From positions 930,001 to 994,000 of the forward strand of contig NZ_CP046452.1 in the NCBI RefSeq assembly GCF_009734385.1: DNA of 64,000 bases, given 5' to 3'. The stretch's first letter is position 1; every line of letters starts with the position of its first letter. Shown piece after piece: positions 53,349 through 62,680 of this stretch. Origin of the DNA: Corynebacterium kalinowskii. Its GTDB lineage: Bacteria > Actinomycetota > Actinomycetes > Mycobacteriales > Mycobacteriaceae. The notes beneath the pieces are model-generated. The model did no database searches, was not told where the DNA came from, and saw nothing but the letters and a program-made list of their open reading frames with translations. Position numbers and translations under genes: made by a program.

Positions 53349-54923
53349 CTACAAAACGAATTGGCCGCCTGTCAGCGCCATCGAGGTCCAACCGGTTTCC
53401 GGCGTCCACTGATGCAGCTGCCCAGTAGTGAGCATCCGGATGCGCTCAGGGGTGGCGTCGAAGATCCGCTGCGCGCCTGTTCGCTCAAAAGAAGTCAGCA
53501 GCTCATCGACCCAAAACTCCACCGACCCAAAGTCGTGTTTCACCGACACTCCGCGGTAAGGCTCGATGAAGCGGTCAATCGCTGAATTTGCTAACGCCAC
53601 CGGAGCCTCGCCCAGCGGGAATACCTCTCCGTTGATCACAGCCACCACCTGGTTTTCAGAGGCCAACTTCAGCAGCGGATCACGGCCAATTGGAGCAGCC
53701 AAAGAAACCCGATGGCTGAACTCGCCGGTACGTGCATCGTAGGCCTCAACCAGCGGGAACCCGACGGCAGCGATCCAAAGATACTTCTCATCCGCTGCCA
53801 CATGCCCCGCCAGGACAACCTGTTCCGGAACCGGAGCCTCAGACAAGGGAACCGGAGTTGCATCCACGATGTATCCCTTCGTTTCCCAGCCGTTGGGGGA
53901 GTAATCGTTGAACTCATTCTCGGCCCTAGAAAGCTGCTGCAACACCACGTCATTCTCATCCGACACGACCGCATACAAGGACTCGATCCGCAGCCAGGTG
54001 CTCGTGCGGTCAAAGTCATAGGCCCACCACTTGAAATACCCCGCGAGGGTGACATCACCAGATATCGGACTGTCTGAGATGAGCTGTGCGCACCAGCCGT
54101 CGCCAAGCGCCAACCCCTGCCACCACGCTTCCTGCTTCTCGACGACCGGAGGCCGCCCATCATGACGGACCTGGCATCTCACTTCGCACTCCAACCCTTG
54201 GATCGGGCTGGAAGAAGTATGGAATCTCAGCGGCATCGCGGTGACATCGCCGACTGCCCAATCGACCTTGTGATACTCGAGTGCCGCCTTTGTCACGTGG
54301 ATGCGGAGTCGGCCGTCGGCAAGCGGTGGCAGGTGGTCGATCGCGCCGGGAAGCGTGGGCGCAGGTTTGGGGCTGATGACATTGCCGAGGTCATCGCGGG
54401 GGACGGTGGGGCCGTCCCAGGTGGCGTCGAGGGAATCGAGGATCGTAATAGAGGTGGCCGCGATGCGGAAGTCGGGGTATTCGGCGGCCAAGACGATGCC
54501 GTATTCCTGATCAATATCAATGTGGAGGTGTTCGTCTATGAGTCGCCATGTAGGGCGCCCGATTACGCTGCCTTTACCGAGCAGATCGAATTTTTTGAGT
54601 CGAATCGGCCCCAGGAAAGGGTTCGGGTCTACCGAGGACACCAAGGTGCCCGAGGGGTAGTGGCCTGGGATGTCTTCGGCCCCGGTGCGCCCAAAGACCC
54701 ACATCGACTCCCGGTTTCGGATAACCAGTGGCTTGTCGCCGCGGGTGACGGTGAGCAATCCGCGATCATCCGATCGGCTGATGGTGGTCCCGTTCAAGTC
54801 GGGGTTAAAAAGAACGGCGGGGCCAAAGAACATAAATTGTTCCGGAGGGCCAGGTGGTGTGCCGGTGACCTCGACGGTGACTTGGTACGTCACATATTCG
54901 GCCCGGGCATACAAGCGAGCCAC
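53349..54923 (-). CDS. Unrecognised large protein B, paralogue of 54931-56616
   Basis: About 524 residues with no signal peptide, membrane segment or family I recognise. It is beta-rich, with many Trp, Gly and Asp. Clear similarity to the next gene runs along most of its length: SLDATWDGPT versus [22 protein letters not shown] versus [26 protein letters not shown] versus [15 protein letters not shown], and ending TTGQLHQWTPETGW versus [14 protein letters not shown]. The latter pieces resemble beta-propeller or PQQ-like blades. I prefer GTG 54923 (after AAGGCAG); TTG 54938 is possible. It lies 7 bases after its paralogue. Function unknown. Confidence 0.75.
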   Translation of the reverse strand: MARLYARAEYVTYQVTVEVTGTPPGPPEQFMFFGPAVLFNPDLNGTTISRSDDRGLLTVTRGDKPLVIRNRESMWVFGRTGAEDIPGHYPSGTLVSSVDPNPFLGPIRLKKFDLLGKGSVIGRPTWRLIDEHLHIDIDQEYGIVLAAEYPDFRIAATSITILDSLDATWDGPTVPRDDLGNVISPKPAPTLPGAIDHLPPLADGRLRIHVTKAALEYHKVDWAVGDVTAMPLRFHTSSSPIQGLECEVRCQVRHDGRPPVVEKQEAWWQGLALGDGWCAQLISDSPISGDVTLAGYFKWWAYDFDRTSTWLRIESLYAVVSDENDVVLQQLSRAENEFNDYSPNGWETKGYIVDATPVPLSEAPVPEQVVLAGHVAADEKYLWIAAVGFPLVEAYDARTGEFSHRVSLAAPIGRDPLLKLASENQVVAVINGEVFPLGEAPVALANSAIDRFIEPYRGVSVKHDFGSVEFWVDELLTSFERTGAQRIFDATPERIRMLTTGQLHQWTPETGWTSMALTGGQFVL

Positions 54924-54930
54924 ATCTGCC

Positions 54931-56616
54931 TTATTCAAAAGATGCCTCCACAAAGGTCCAATCGCTGGTCGGTCGCCACTGCCAGATCTTCTGATCGGCG
55001 AGCACAACAAGGTGTTCGGGTGCACCGCGCATGATCCTTTCGATGGATCCCTCAAACGAAGTAATGAGCGAGCCGTCCGCAGGATCAAAGAAGCGGGAGT
55101 TGTCTTCCACACACTCCATGATGACGCTCTGGAACCGCTGGGCGTTCACCCAATCGATTCCGGCAAGCGGAGTAGTTTCTGAGCCCTCCGCAGTGAAAAA
55201 CCGCACCTGATCACCCACAATCGTGACGATGAGGCCCGCAAACCAAAATGCATCAATTCGGATGAAGTTGCTGATTCCTACGGGAACGGGCTCAGGGGAG
55301 GTGAGCGGAACTTCGCCTACGCCGGCGATAACAAGCATCATCTGGTCGGTGTCGGTGACAGGATCCATGCGGTTGTACATCGCGATCCCGTCATCAAACT
55401 CCGTGAGCATCGGGTCTGACGTCTGCTTCTTGGGAGAAACAGAAAAAGTCTCCCCGGAGTGAAGCACATAGCTCTGATCTCCGAAGGCCATGACAACGCC
55501 CCGCGAGGGATCTTCTTTGAGTCTCCGATGCTGATCCAGTGGCGCGGGGACGTGCACCCGCCGCAGCAATTCGCCCGTCTCCAAGGAATAGGCGTCAACA
55601 GCTGGAATGTCGACGCATGCTGCCCATAGCACCTCATCGTCGGCCAGCATGTACCCGTAGCCTGGCTGCCACTGCACCAGAGGCGGGGGATCGACGCTGA
55701 ACCCATCAATGATGAATTCCTCCGCCTTCCACCCACCCGCCGTAGGGACTGCAGAGGCATCGGCTACCGGAAGGTAGTGCTGCTCTTCAGAATCTGCATG
55801 CGACAGGACTGCATGGATCGCCGTGATCTCCACGTAAGTAACTGGGCAATGGAGATTGTCGCGGTCATAGAAGAATCCGGTCAGTTCCTGATCCCCGCGT
55901 CGCGGTTCGTTGGTGGAGTAGGTCGCGGTCCAGCCTCTGCTGATCAGCAAGCCGTGCCAGTTGGGGTTCGGTTCACCGCTATCAATATGCACCCAGCCGC
56001 GAACGGTCTGCTCGCATTGCGGGTGCCAAGCCTGGCCCGTGGAGAATTGCAGCGCGAGTGGCACGCGATTTCCTACCCGATACTCTTCAAGCTCGCCCTG
56101 CAGCTCGTGCCGGTTGGTGATCACCCGCAGCTCGGTGTCCAAGGCGGGCAGCGTATTGACGACCCGTCCCTCGAATTCCGCGGGCAACATGATCTTTCTG
56201 GTTGGCCCGGTCCACGTGGCATTCAAAGAACCGGGAAGGAGTTCGAAGGACGTCGATAAGAGCGAGGCCCGCGGTGACCGCAGCCCCAGCCGCACCCCGG
56301 TCTCTTTGTCCACGATGACAGACACGCGGGGCTCCATGACTAGCTCCAGCGCGAGGCGGCCGAGGAATTCGGTCTCCTTCGAGGTGTGTTCGCCGAGCTC
56401 TTCGTAGAAGTCGTCATCGTCCATCGCCAGGAGAGTGATGCCTTCCCAGGAGGGGAGACGAAAGCCCGGTTGGGCGAGCGGTAGATCCTCATCGAACCGC
56501 CACGTCACCGAGCCGTTATACCAATACCAATTCTTGCCACCGCGCGTGATGCGCACGTGCGAGCCGCAACGCTCGAGCACATAGTCGTCGAAAACCAGCC
56601 GGTAGTGGACATTCAT
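54931..56616 (-). CDS. Unrecognised large protein A, paralogue of 53349-54923
   Basis: 561 residues, cytoplasmic by appearance, beta-rich and Trp/Asp-rich. The start reads [16 protein letters not shown], then a Trp-rich stretch [15 protein letters not shown]. The middle carries the [10 protein letters not shown] and [14 protein letters not shown] segments shared with protein B. The C-terminal half resembles a propeller ([30 protein letters not shown]). It is first of the minus-strand cluster and divergent from mnmA with only 48 bases between the starts. Two adjacent paralogues point to a duplication in place, probably old because identity is low. Function unknown. Confidence 0.75.
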   Translation of the reverse strand: MNVHYRLVFDDYVLERCGSHVRITRGGKNWYWYNGSVTWRFDEDLPLAQPGFRLPSWEGITLLAMDDDDFYEELGEHTSKETEFLGRLALELVMEPRVSVIVDKETGVRLGLRSPRASLLSTSFELLPGSLNATWTGPTRKIMLPAEFEGRVVNTLPALDTELRVITNRHELQGELEEYRVGNRVPLALQFSTGQAWHPQCEQTVRGWVHIDSGEPNPNWHGLLISRGWTATYSTNEPRRGDQELTGFFYDRDNLHCPVTYVEITAIHAVLSHADSEEQHYLPVADASAVPTAGGWKAEEFIIDGFSVDPPPLVQWQPGYGYMLADDEVLWAACVDIPAVDAYSLETGELLRRVHVPAPLDQHRRLKEDPSRGVVMAFGDQSYVLHSGETFSVSPKKQTSDPMLTEFDDGIAMYNRMDPVTDTDQMMLVIAGVGEVPLTSPEPVPVGISNFIRIDAFWFAGLIVTIVGDQVRFFTAEGSETTPLAGIDWVNAQRFQSVIMECVEDNSRFFDPADGSLITSFEGSIERIMRGAPEHLVVLADQKIWQWRPTSDWTFVEASFE

Positions 56617-56664
56617 GTCCCCAGGCTACCTTCGACTAAGCTAGTCCACCTGAAAGGGGAAAAC

Positions 56665-57738
56665 ATGCGAGTTCTTGCAGCAATGAGTGGTGGCGTCGAT
56701 AGCGCGGTGGCGGCCGCCCGCGCCGTGGAGGCCGGTCACGATGTCGTCGGCGTGCACTTGGCGCTTTCCCGCGACCCGCAAGCAGTCCGCGAGTCAGCTC
56801 GTGGCTGCTGTTCGCTCGAAGACTCCGCCGATGCGCGTCGCGTCTGCGACAAGCTTGGCATCCCGTTTTATGTGTGGGACTTCTCGGATCGCTTCAAGGA
56901 AGACGTGATCGATGACTTCATCCAGTCTTACGAAGCCGGCGAAACCCCGAATCCCTGCCTGCGCTGCAACGAGAAGATCAAGTTCCGCGCCTTGCTGGAG
57001 CGCGCGATGGCTCTCGGCTTCGATGCCGTCGCCACGGGCCATTATGCCAAGATCATCGACGGGCACCTGCGTCGCGGCGATGATCCACAAAAGGACCAGT
57101 CCTACGTCCTCGGCGTGCTCACTCGCGAAGAGCTGGACCACTGCATGTTCCCGGTCGGGGACACTCCAAAGCCGCAGATCCGCGAAGAGGCCGCCAAGCA
57201 TGGTTTTTCGGTGGCCAAGAAGCCGGACTCCTACGATATCTGTTTCATTCCCGATGGCAACACTCAGGCCTTCCTGGGCAAGCACATCGGTATGCGGCCG
57301 GGCCTGATCAAGGACCAAGACGGCACGGTGCTCAAGGAACACCAGGGTGTGCACGAGTTCACCATTGGCCAGCGTAAGGGGCTGGACATCAAGCAGCCCG
57401 CAGCCGATGGCAAGCCCCGCTATGTCACCGACATCAACGCTGCCACCGGCGAGGTCACCGTGGGTTCCCGCGCAGACTTGGCCGTGCGCACCATCGAGGC
57501 CGACCGACTGAAGGTCTTGCACCCTGCCATGACCGGCACCATTGAATGCCAGGTGCAGGTCCGCGCCCACGGCGAAGTCGTGCCATGCACGGCGCACATC
57601 CTCGAAGACCGCATGCGGCTCGAACTCCACGAACCCCTCGACGGCGTCGCGCGTGGCCAAGCCGCAGTCCTCTACCTGGCTGACGCAGACGGCGACATTG
57701 TGCTCGGCTCAGGGACGATCACATGCACCACGCGCTAG
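56665..57738 (+). CDS. mnmA: tRNA 2-thiouridylase MnmA
   Basis: A 357-residue tRNA-specific 2-thiouridylase acting on U34. The PP-loop is SGGVDS at residues 8-13; the catalytic cysteine is in [12 protein letters not shown] (C98) and the partner cysteine in [10 protein letters not shown] near residue 195. The start at 56665 follows GAAAGGGGA; upstream open frame reaches 56557 but belongs to the divergent gene. It depends on sulfur from a cysteine desulfurase. Confidence 0.96.
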   Translation: MRVLAAMSGGVDSAVAAARAVEAGHDVVGVHLALSRDPQAVRESARGCCSLEDSADARRVCDKLGIPFYVWDFSDRFKEDVIDDFIQSYEAGETPNPCLRCNEKIKFRALLERAMALGFDAVATGHYAKIIDGHLRRGDDPQKDQSYVLGVLTREELDHCMFPVGDTPKPQIREEAAKHGFSVAKKPDSYDICFIPDGNTQAFLGKHIGMRPGLIKDQDGTVLKEHQGVHEFTIGQRKGLDIKQPAADGKPRYVTDINAATGEVTVGSRADLAVRTIEADRLKVLHPAMTGTIECQVQVRAHGEVVPCTAHILEDRMRLELHEPLDGVARGQAAVLYLADADGDIVLGSGTITCTTR

Positions 57739-58643
57739 GACCGATGCCGGGCACCTCGCTTATCGACGCGGCCGATGTCCTCGCCGGTGAATGCCAGGTG
57801 CTACCCCTTCCGATTCTGCCCGCCCGTGGCCTAGGATCTGACCCGATTGGTCGAACTGCTGGACTCTTGCCATTCAACGTGGAGGCTGGCCCCCGAGCTT
57901 GGCAGTTGGTCAATCGACCACAATTAGTGACGCGCCGGGTTTGGGATCGCCTCGAAGAGGATCTTGACCTGTGCGAATCAGTGTGGGGCACCTCCGTCGA
58001 ACAGTTGAAGGTGCAAGCTATTGGTCCTTGGACGTTGGCCGCTTCGCTCGAGCTAGCAAATGGGCATCGGGCCATCTCTGATCGCGGTGCCATGAAAGAC
58101 ATTCGAGAAGGATTGGCTTTTGGACTTTCTGAGCACGTCGCAGATGTACGTAAGCGCTTTTCCTGCGACGTGCTCACCCAAGTGGACGAGCCATTACTTG
58201 GTCCGGTCATGCGAGGTGAACTAAAGGGCGCCACCCAATGGGAAACCTTTCCGGCAATCCCAGAACCGGAACTATTGGACTGCGACATCTTGCATCTCGA
58301 GGAACCACTGTGGCAGCTTCGAGCACCCAAGGTCTTCCTGGATCGCGAGCACATCATTGGGACCGAGAACTTGGACGGTTTTGGTGCCTTGGTGTCCAGC
58401 GGTGTGGAGGTCGGCTTGGGCATCAAACCCGACAGAATTGACGAACTTGGCGAGCGTCCCCGAGCTGTTGCTGTTTCGTTAGCAAAGCTGTGGGATGAGC
58501 TTGGGCTGGATCGATTGCAATTACAATCAATTGACGTTTACCCAGTTCAGCTTGAAAAACTGGCGCTGGCGGACGCTGGTGCGGCTTTGGCCTTTGCGCG
58601 TAACGTTTCGGACATTTTGGCCCGAGACGCTGGGAATCTATAA
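57723..58643 (+). CDS. MetE-like (cobalamin-independent methionine synthase family) protein
   Basis: A 306-residue protein related to the C-terminal half of MetE, but less than half its size. It keeps [14 protein letters not shown], the [13 protein letters not shown] segment and [10 protein letters not shown], while the zinc-binding Cys/His set of MetE is not evident. Homologues lie between mnmA and ligA in mycobacteria and corynebacteria. It is therefore probably not a methionine synthase; the reaction is unknown. It overlaps mnmA by 16 bases. Confidence 0.82.
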   Translation: MHHALGPMPGTSLIDAADVLAGECQVLPLPILPARGLGSDPIGRTAGLLPFNVEAGPRAWQLVNRPQLVTRRVWDRLEEDLDLCESVWGTSVEQLKVQAIGPWTLAASLELANGHRAISDRGAMKDIREGLAFGLSEHVADVRKRFSCDVLTQVDEPLLGPVMRGELKGATQWETFPAIPEPELLDCDILHLEEPLWQLRAPKVFLDREHIIGTENLDGFGALVSSGVEVGLGIKPDRIDELGERPRAVAVSLAKLWDELGLDRLQLQSIDVYPVQLEKLALADAGAALAFARNVSDILARDAGNL

Positions 58644-58709
58644 GCGAGTTAACCTGAATTTAACTAGCGTGGAAACTCCATTCATTCGAAAGAGCTGAAG
58701 GAGTAGTAC

Positions 58710-59261
58710 ATGTCTACGATTAAGATCTCTGCAATTACACTCATTGCCGGCACGGGCCTGCTGCTGGGTTCCTGCTCCCAGGCCGAGCAGACCGCAAACG
58801 AGACTTCGGACAAGGCATCCTCCAAGGCTTCCGAAATCAAGGAAACCGTCCAGAAGGAAGTGTCCGAGCAGCGAACGCCAACTCCAGCCGAGGGCCCAGA
58901 CCCTGTCTTGGCTGCAATCCAGGCGGTGCAGGGCGTAAACCCCGACGGTAAGATATCGGGAATCGACCGCCAGGATGACAGTGAAATCTACAGCATCGAC
59001 GTGGCCGTTGGTGAAGAAGTCATCGAATACAACGTTCCGGCACAGGGCGAGGCAACCGAGAAGGAACGCGAAAAGGATGCCGCCGATGCAAAGGAAGCAC
59101 AAGATGCTACCGTCACAATCGAAGATGCCATTAAACAGGCACAAGATCAGCACCCAAATACGCGCGTCGATGATGCGGAGCTCGAAGCGGGCAATTGGGA
59201 AATCAGCCTGGACGATGCCAACGGCAAGGATGTAGCTGACGTGAAGATCCCTGCGAAATAG
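58710..59261 (+). CDS. Lipoprotein with PepSY-like repeats
   Basis: A 183-residue lipoprotein. Lipobox LLGSC with Cys23 follows a hydrophobic signal. A charged Thr/Lys/Glu linker (about 25-60) leads to two PepSY-like halves: PVLAAIQAVQGVNPDGKISGID and TIEDAIKQAQDQHPNTRVDDAEL, each with a following beta strand. PepSY domains often inhibit peptidases or bind ligands at the cell surface. A good AAGGAG stands before the ATG. Ends at a terminator. Confidence 0.82.
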   Translation: MSTIKISAITLIAGTGLLLGSCSQAEQTANETSDKASSKASEIKETVQKEVSEQRTPTPAEGPDPVLAAIQAVQGVNPDGKISGIDRQDDSEIYSIDVAVGEEVIEYNVPAQGEATEKEREKDAADAKEAQDATVTIEDAIKQAQDQHPNTRVDDAELEAGNWEISLDDANGKDVADVKIPAK

Positions 59262-59277
59262 TCCTTCGCGTAGCGCG

Positions 59278-59313
59278 ACTCGATCGGGTGTGAGTTCTCC
59301 TGATCGAGTTTTC
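59278..59313 (+). terminator. Rho-independent terminator
   Basis: ACTCGATC pairs with GATCGAGT (with inner GG/CC), followed by TTTTCTGTTT. It ends the lipoprotein gene. Confidence 0.8.
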
Positions 59314-59422
59314 TGTTTCTGAACAGTTTTTCAGCTAAAACGGGGGTGTTTTCCCGCGAGCATCGTTGTCTAGTGGTTAGGTAAATAGTTGTAGCTGACT
59401 GTTGCCAACATTGGAGATTCTT

Positions 59423-60493
59423 GTGACGAACCCTTTCGAGCCTTCGGGAAACCAGAACCAGCCAAACAAGCCGGAATGGCCAGCATTCCCAGGGGCGCCA
59501 GAGCCGCAGGCAGCTCCTGAATCGCAGGCAGCTCCTGAATCGCAGCCACAGCAGCAGCCTTACCAACAACAGCCTTACCAACAACAGCCGTATCAACAAC
59601 AGTCATATCAGCAGACCCCTCCGCCTCCTCAGGGCCAACCAGGTTTCCAGGCCGGCGGACAACCTGAGTTCCAGCAGCAGTACCAGCCTCAATTTGCCCA
59701 GCAACAGATGCCACAAATGAACCAGGGGCCAAAGAAGCCCAACATCTTAGGCATCATCGCGTTGGTCCTTGCCGTGCTTGGCACCGTCTTGGCCTGCATC
59801 AAGGCAGTGATGGCACTAGGTTGGATCGCACTACCGATCGCTTTCATCATGGGCATTGTTGCGCTGTTCATGAAGAATCAAGGAAAAGCGGCGGCGATTG
59901 CAGCCATTGTTATTTCGGTGGTCGGCACCATGGTCGCCGGTGCCATGGCTGTGTTCTTTGTGGCCAAAGACTTCGACGACGAACTCACGGGTGGCGAAAC
60001 CGTGGTCTCGAACGGTGGATCCAAAAATGATCCCAAGGGGATTGTGGGTGGCAAGGATGAAAAGGGTCTATCCCGCGAGAACCCGCTGCCGGTCGGTTCT
60101 ACCATTGAGAACAAGGATTGGATAGTGACGGTGAATTCCGTCGATCTGAACGCTGCTGCCAAGATCAAGGCTGAAAACGAATTCAATGACGATCCGAAGC
60201 CAGGCAATGTTCAAATCATGGCCAACTTGACCTACAAGTACAAGGGCAGCAAGCCTGAGGGCGAGTACCTGATTCCTATGGTGGAATACGTAACCACCTC
60301 GGGTAACAGCATCTCCTGGACTGATACCTTCCTCATGGCTCCTAATGAGTTGGAATCCGTAAACACAATGTATAACGGTGCCTCCGCGACAGGTAATATC
60401 CCGTTCGAGGTTCCTGCTGCTGACGTGGAGAAGGGCACCCTTGCAGTATCGCCAGGCTTCCTCGGTGATAAGCGCTTCTTCGCTGTGAATTGA
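59423..60493 (+). CDS. Gln/Pro-rich membrane protein with DUF4190/DUF4352-like parts
   Basis: A 356-residue protein. The first 100 residues are disordered and rich in Gln, Pro and Tyr, with repeats AAPESQ and QQPYQ. Two or three membrane helices follow (about 112-170; IALVLAVLGTVLACIKAVMALG and AAIAAIVISVVGTMVAGAMAVFF), then an extracellular immunoglobulin-like DUF4352-type domain. The disordered tail would face the cytoplasm. I start at GTG 59423, preceded by GGAG; the frame opens earlier at 59402. Function unknown. Confidence 0.78.
   Translation: MTNPFEPSGNQNQPNKPEWPAFPGAPEPQAAPESQAAPESQPQQQPYQQQPYQQQPYQQQSYQQTPPPPQGQPGFQAGGQPEFQQQYQPQFAQQQMPQMNQGPKKPNILGIIALVLAVLGTVLACIKAVMALGWIALPIAFIMGIVALFMKNQGKAAAIAAIVISVVGTMVAGAMAVFFVAKDFDDELTGGETVVSNGGSKNDPKGIVGGKDEKGLSRENPLPVGSTIENKDWIVTVNSVDLNAAAKIKAENEFNDDPKPGNVQIMANLTYKYKGSKPEGEYLIPMVEYVTTSGNSISWTDTFLMAPNELESVNTMYNGASATGNIPFEVPAADVEKGTLAVSPGFLGDKRFFAVN
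59508..59613 (+). repeat. Short tandem coding repeats
   Basis: Two 18-base units (AAPESQ, about 59508-59543) precede four 15-base units (QQPYQ, about 59549-59613), the later ones degenerate. Both are in frame. Confidence 0.8.
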
Positions 60494-60524
60494 GCCCTGT
60501 GAAGTAGCTCCTCATCGGTAGCAA

Positions 60525-60585
60525 CGAAGGTCCTTTCGGCATCTGAGTGCATGGCAGCACTCGTTAGATGCGGGAAGGACCTTCG
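60525..60585. other. Long composite hairpin between convergent genes
   Basis: CGAAGGTCCTT (60525-60535) pairs with AAGGACCTTCG (60575-60585); GCATCT/AGATGC and GAGTGC/GCACTC pair inside, with a six-base loop. No T run follows on either strand. It lies between the ends of two converging genes and may block read-through both ways. Confidence 0.7.
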
Positions 60586-60633
60586 GCGTTCACCCGGATT
60601 TCGAGTTCGGCTGAAGTGGTGGAGTAGCTTTTC

Positions 60634-61167
60634 TTAGTCGACTAGTGTCACCCGATGTGCCCAGGAAGAGCTTGGGTTTGTCGAGTGGAACGTGGCGCCC
60701 ACAGTGTTTTGTGAATCCACTTTCGCGCATATCAGCCCTCTCTGGTCCGAGCCTAAATAGCAGCGAAGTGCGTAAGGCTGGCCCGTAACTGGGCTGTTCA
60801 CAGTAGTATCGGCGGAATAAGCGAAATTGCCGCTAGCGCCTTTCTTATTTTGATATGTCAGGGTGATGGCGGCATCGTACATGGCAGCGGCGAATTCACA
60901 CGACGTTTGCGGGTAGGCATGAATCTGATCTCCTTGGGCGGAGATACCGCAATCACCACCCACTTGTCCTGCCTTGATTGCATGCTTGCTTGTTTCTGGG
61001 CTCGGTGTAGTTTCTGCAACCGTTGTGGCAAGTGAGGAAGCCTCAGATGGAATGGTCGATGAAATGGTTTCGACGACGACCACAGTCTCTTGCGGAGGAG
61101 CTACCTCAGCAGTCCCACATGAGGACAGTGGGAGCACGGCCAACAAAGTGAAGACTCTTAGTTTCAT
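60634..61167 (-). CDS. Small lipoprotein, unknown
   Basis: A 177-residue lipoprotein: signal LLAVLPLSSC with Cys17 as lipidated residue, then a Thr/Ser/Glu-rich linker and a compact C-terminal domain with two to three cysteines (GGDCGISAQGD, QTSCEFAAAMYDAAI, ALRCYLG, RGLICAKVD). Extracellular disulfides are likely. I do not recognise the family. Confidence 0.75.
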   Translation of the reverse strand: MKLRVFTLLAVLPLSSCGTAEVAPPQETVVVVETISSTIPSEASSLATTVAETTPSPETSKHAIKAGQVGGDCGISAQGDQIHAYPQTSCEFAAAMYDAAITLTYQNKKGASGNFAYSADTTVNSPVTGQPYALRCYLGSDQRGLICAKVDSQNTVGATFHSTNPSSSWAHRVTLVD

Positions 61168-61249
61168 ACCATCAGGATAAATACTTGCACGTCGCTCGGC
61201 ATATCAATTGAATGAAATGATCAGGGATTACCCTGGAGCCACAAATAGT

Positions 61250-61282
61250 AAAAACTCACCGCATGTGGTGCGGTGAGTTTTT
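61250..61282 (-). terminator. Terminator of ahpC-ahpD
   Basis: A perfect 14-bp stem AAAAACTCACCGCA / TGCGGTGAGTTTTT with a 5-base loop lies 16 bases past the ahpD stop on the minus strand. It has A/T tails at both ends, so works in both directions. Confidence 0.9.
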
Positions 61283-61297
61283 AGGTAAAGAGTAAAA

Positions 61298-61822
61298 CTA
61301 GCGAGAAGCCTCGATCTGAACAGACTGTGCCACTGCGTTGACAACAGCGCCGATCTTGACTGCTTCCCAGACCTGCTCCTTGGTCAGGCCTTCAGCCTTC
61401 ACGGTCTCAGCGTGGGACACGAGGCAAGCCTCGCAGCCGTTCATTGCGGAAACGGTGATGGACCACAGTTCGAAGTTGGCCTTCTCCACGCCTGGGTTGG
61501 AGATGATGTTCATGCGCAGGCCCATCTTGACGTTGGTGTAGTCGTCGCCCAGCATGTGGCGGGAGCGGTACGCAACGTTGTTCATGGCCATGACGGTGGC
61601 GGCACCGAAGGCTGCTTCCATAGCTTCCGCAGAGAGGTGGCTCTTTGCTTCGTCGACGATCTCGGAGATGACGGTGTCGTTCTTGGTTGCGGCAGCTGCA
61701 GCAACGAGGGAGCCCCAGAGCTGCTCCTCGTTGAGCTCGGTGGAGCGGGTGAGGGAGCCGATGTTCAGCTTCTGGTCCTTGGCGTACTCAGGGAGAGCGG
61801 ACTTCAGGTTATCGATAGACAT
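61298..61822 (-). CDS. ahpD: Alkyl hydroperoxidase AhpD
   Basis: A 174-residue AhpD. The redox motif [10 protein letters not shown] has C130 and C133 with H137, the same numbering as in the mycobacterial enzyme. It reduces the AhpC disulfide, with electrons from lipoamide dehydrogenase and a lipoyl protein in mycobacteria. It follows ahpC by 76 bases and a hairpin lies between them. Confidence 0.95.
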   Translation of the reverse strand: MSIDNLKSALPEYAKDQKLNIGSLTRSTELNEEQLWGSLVAAAAATKNDTVISEIVDEAKSHLSAEAMEAAFGAATVMAMNNVAYRSRHMLGDDYTNVKMGLRMNIISNPGVEKANFELWSITVSAMNGCEACLVSHAETVKAEGLTKEQVWEAVKIGAVVNAVAQSVQIEASR

Positions 61823-61858
61823 GTGTGATCCTTCAAAAATGAGTTTTGGGTAAAAGAG

Positions 61859-61888
61859 TGCCCCGCAGCCAAGATCGACGGCGGGGCA
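61859..61888 (-). terminator. Hairpin between ahpC and ahpD
   Basis: TGCCCCGC pairs with GCGGGGCA around a 14-base loop and, on the minus strand, CTCTTTTA follows. It could partly stop transcription so that less AhpD than AhpC is made. Confidence 0.6.
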
Positions 61889-61898
61889 AGAGGGGATC

Positions 61899-62495
61899 CT
61901 AGTTCAGGGATTCCTTGACAACCTCGAGCTTGTCGATGTTCTTGGTTGGGTCATTCTTCTGCCAGTTGCAGGCACAGACCTCTTCGGACTGCAGTGCGTC
62001 GAGGACGCGCAGGACCTCGTCAACGTTGCGGCCGACAGCGTCTGGGGTGACGGAGACGAACTGAATAACGCCGTCTGGGTCGATGATGAAGGTAGCGCGG
62101 TCGGCAACGCCGTCTGCGTTCTCAACACCCAGGGCGCGGATCAGGTCGTGGCGCACGTCAGCGAACATTGGGAAAGGAACGGTCTTCAGCTCTGGGTGGG
62201 TTGCACGCCAGTTGAAGTGGGAGTACTCGTTGTCGGTGGAACCGCCGAGCACGACCGTGTCGCGATCGTCGAACTCTTCGTTCAGCTTGCCAAAGGCAGC
62301 GATCTCGGTAGGGCAAACAAAGGTGAAGTCCTTAGGGTAGAAGAAGACGATCTTCCACTTGCCCTCGTACTTGTCCAGGGAAACTTCCTCGAAGTAATCC
62401 TCTGGGGACTGAGCGTTAACCTCGTGGAGGTCGCCGCCCTTAAGCGCGGTCAGCTTGAACTCTGGGAACTGCTCGCCAACGGTCATGATTGCCAT
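61899..62495 (-). CDS. ahpC: Peroxiredoxin AhpC
   Basis: A 198-residue 2-Cys peroxiredoxin reducing peroxides. The peroxidatic cysteine is C61 in [13 protein letters not shown]; two cysteines near the C terminus (C174 and C176, in EVCACNW) act in resolution, as in the mycobacterial AhpC which also uses three cysteines. Preceded by an OxyR-type dyad about 115 bases upstream. Confidence 0.96.
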   Translation of the reverse strand: MAIMTVGEQFPEFKLTALKGGDLHEVNAQSPEDYFEEVSLDKYEGKWKIVFFYPKDFTFVCPTEIAAFGKLNEEFDDRDTVVLGGSTDNEYSHFNWRATHPELKTVPFPMFADVRHDLIRALGVENADGVADRATFIIDPDGVIQFVSVTPDAVGRNVDEVLRVLDALQSEEVCACNWQKNDPTKNIDKLEVVKESLN

Positions 62496-62610
62496 GTGTG
62501 GTCTCCTCGTTTGAAGTGTGTTACCGGAGCATGTGCTCGGTACTAAACGCCATTATGCCCGCGAATCTGCAGCCCGGCAAGAGTTTAAAGTTTTGGGTGT
62601 ATTAATTAAT

Positions 62611-62627
62611 GATAGGGAAAGGCTATC
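62611..62627. promoter_or_regulatory. OxyR-type operator upstream of ahpC
   Basis: GATAG-N7-CTATC matches the ATAG-N7-CTAT core of the OxyR site. It lies 116-132 bases before the ahpC start in a 185-base spacer. The oxyR gene itself is not adjacent. Confidence 0.6.
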
Positions 62628-62680
62628 TAGTGGGCTGACCTGCACTGAAAAGTATCCACTATCAAAATGAGAATGGGTGA

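Noticed and set aside
59508..59613. CRISPR-like array
   Set aside because: The repeats are direct, contiguous and in frame, without spacers; they encode AAPESQ and QQPYQ.
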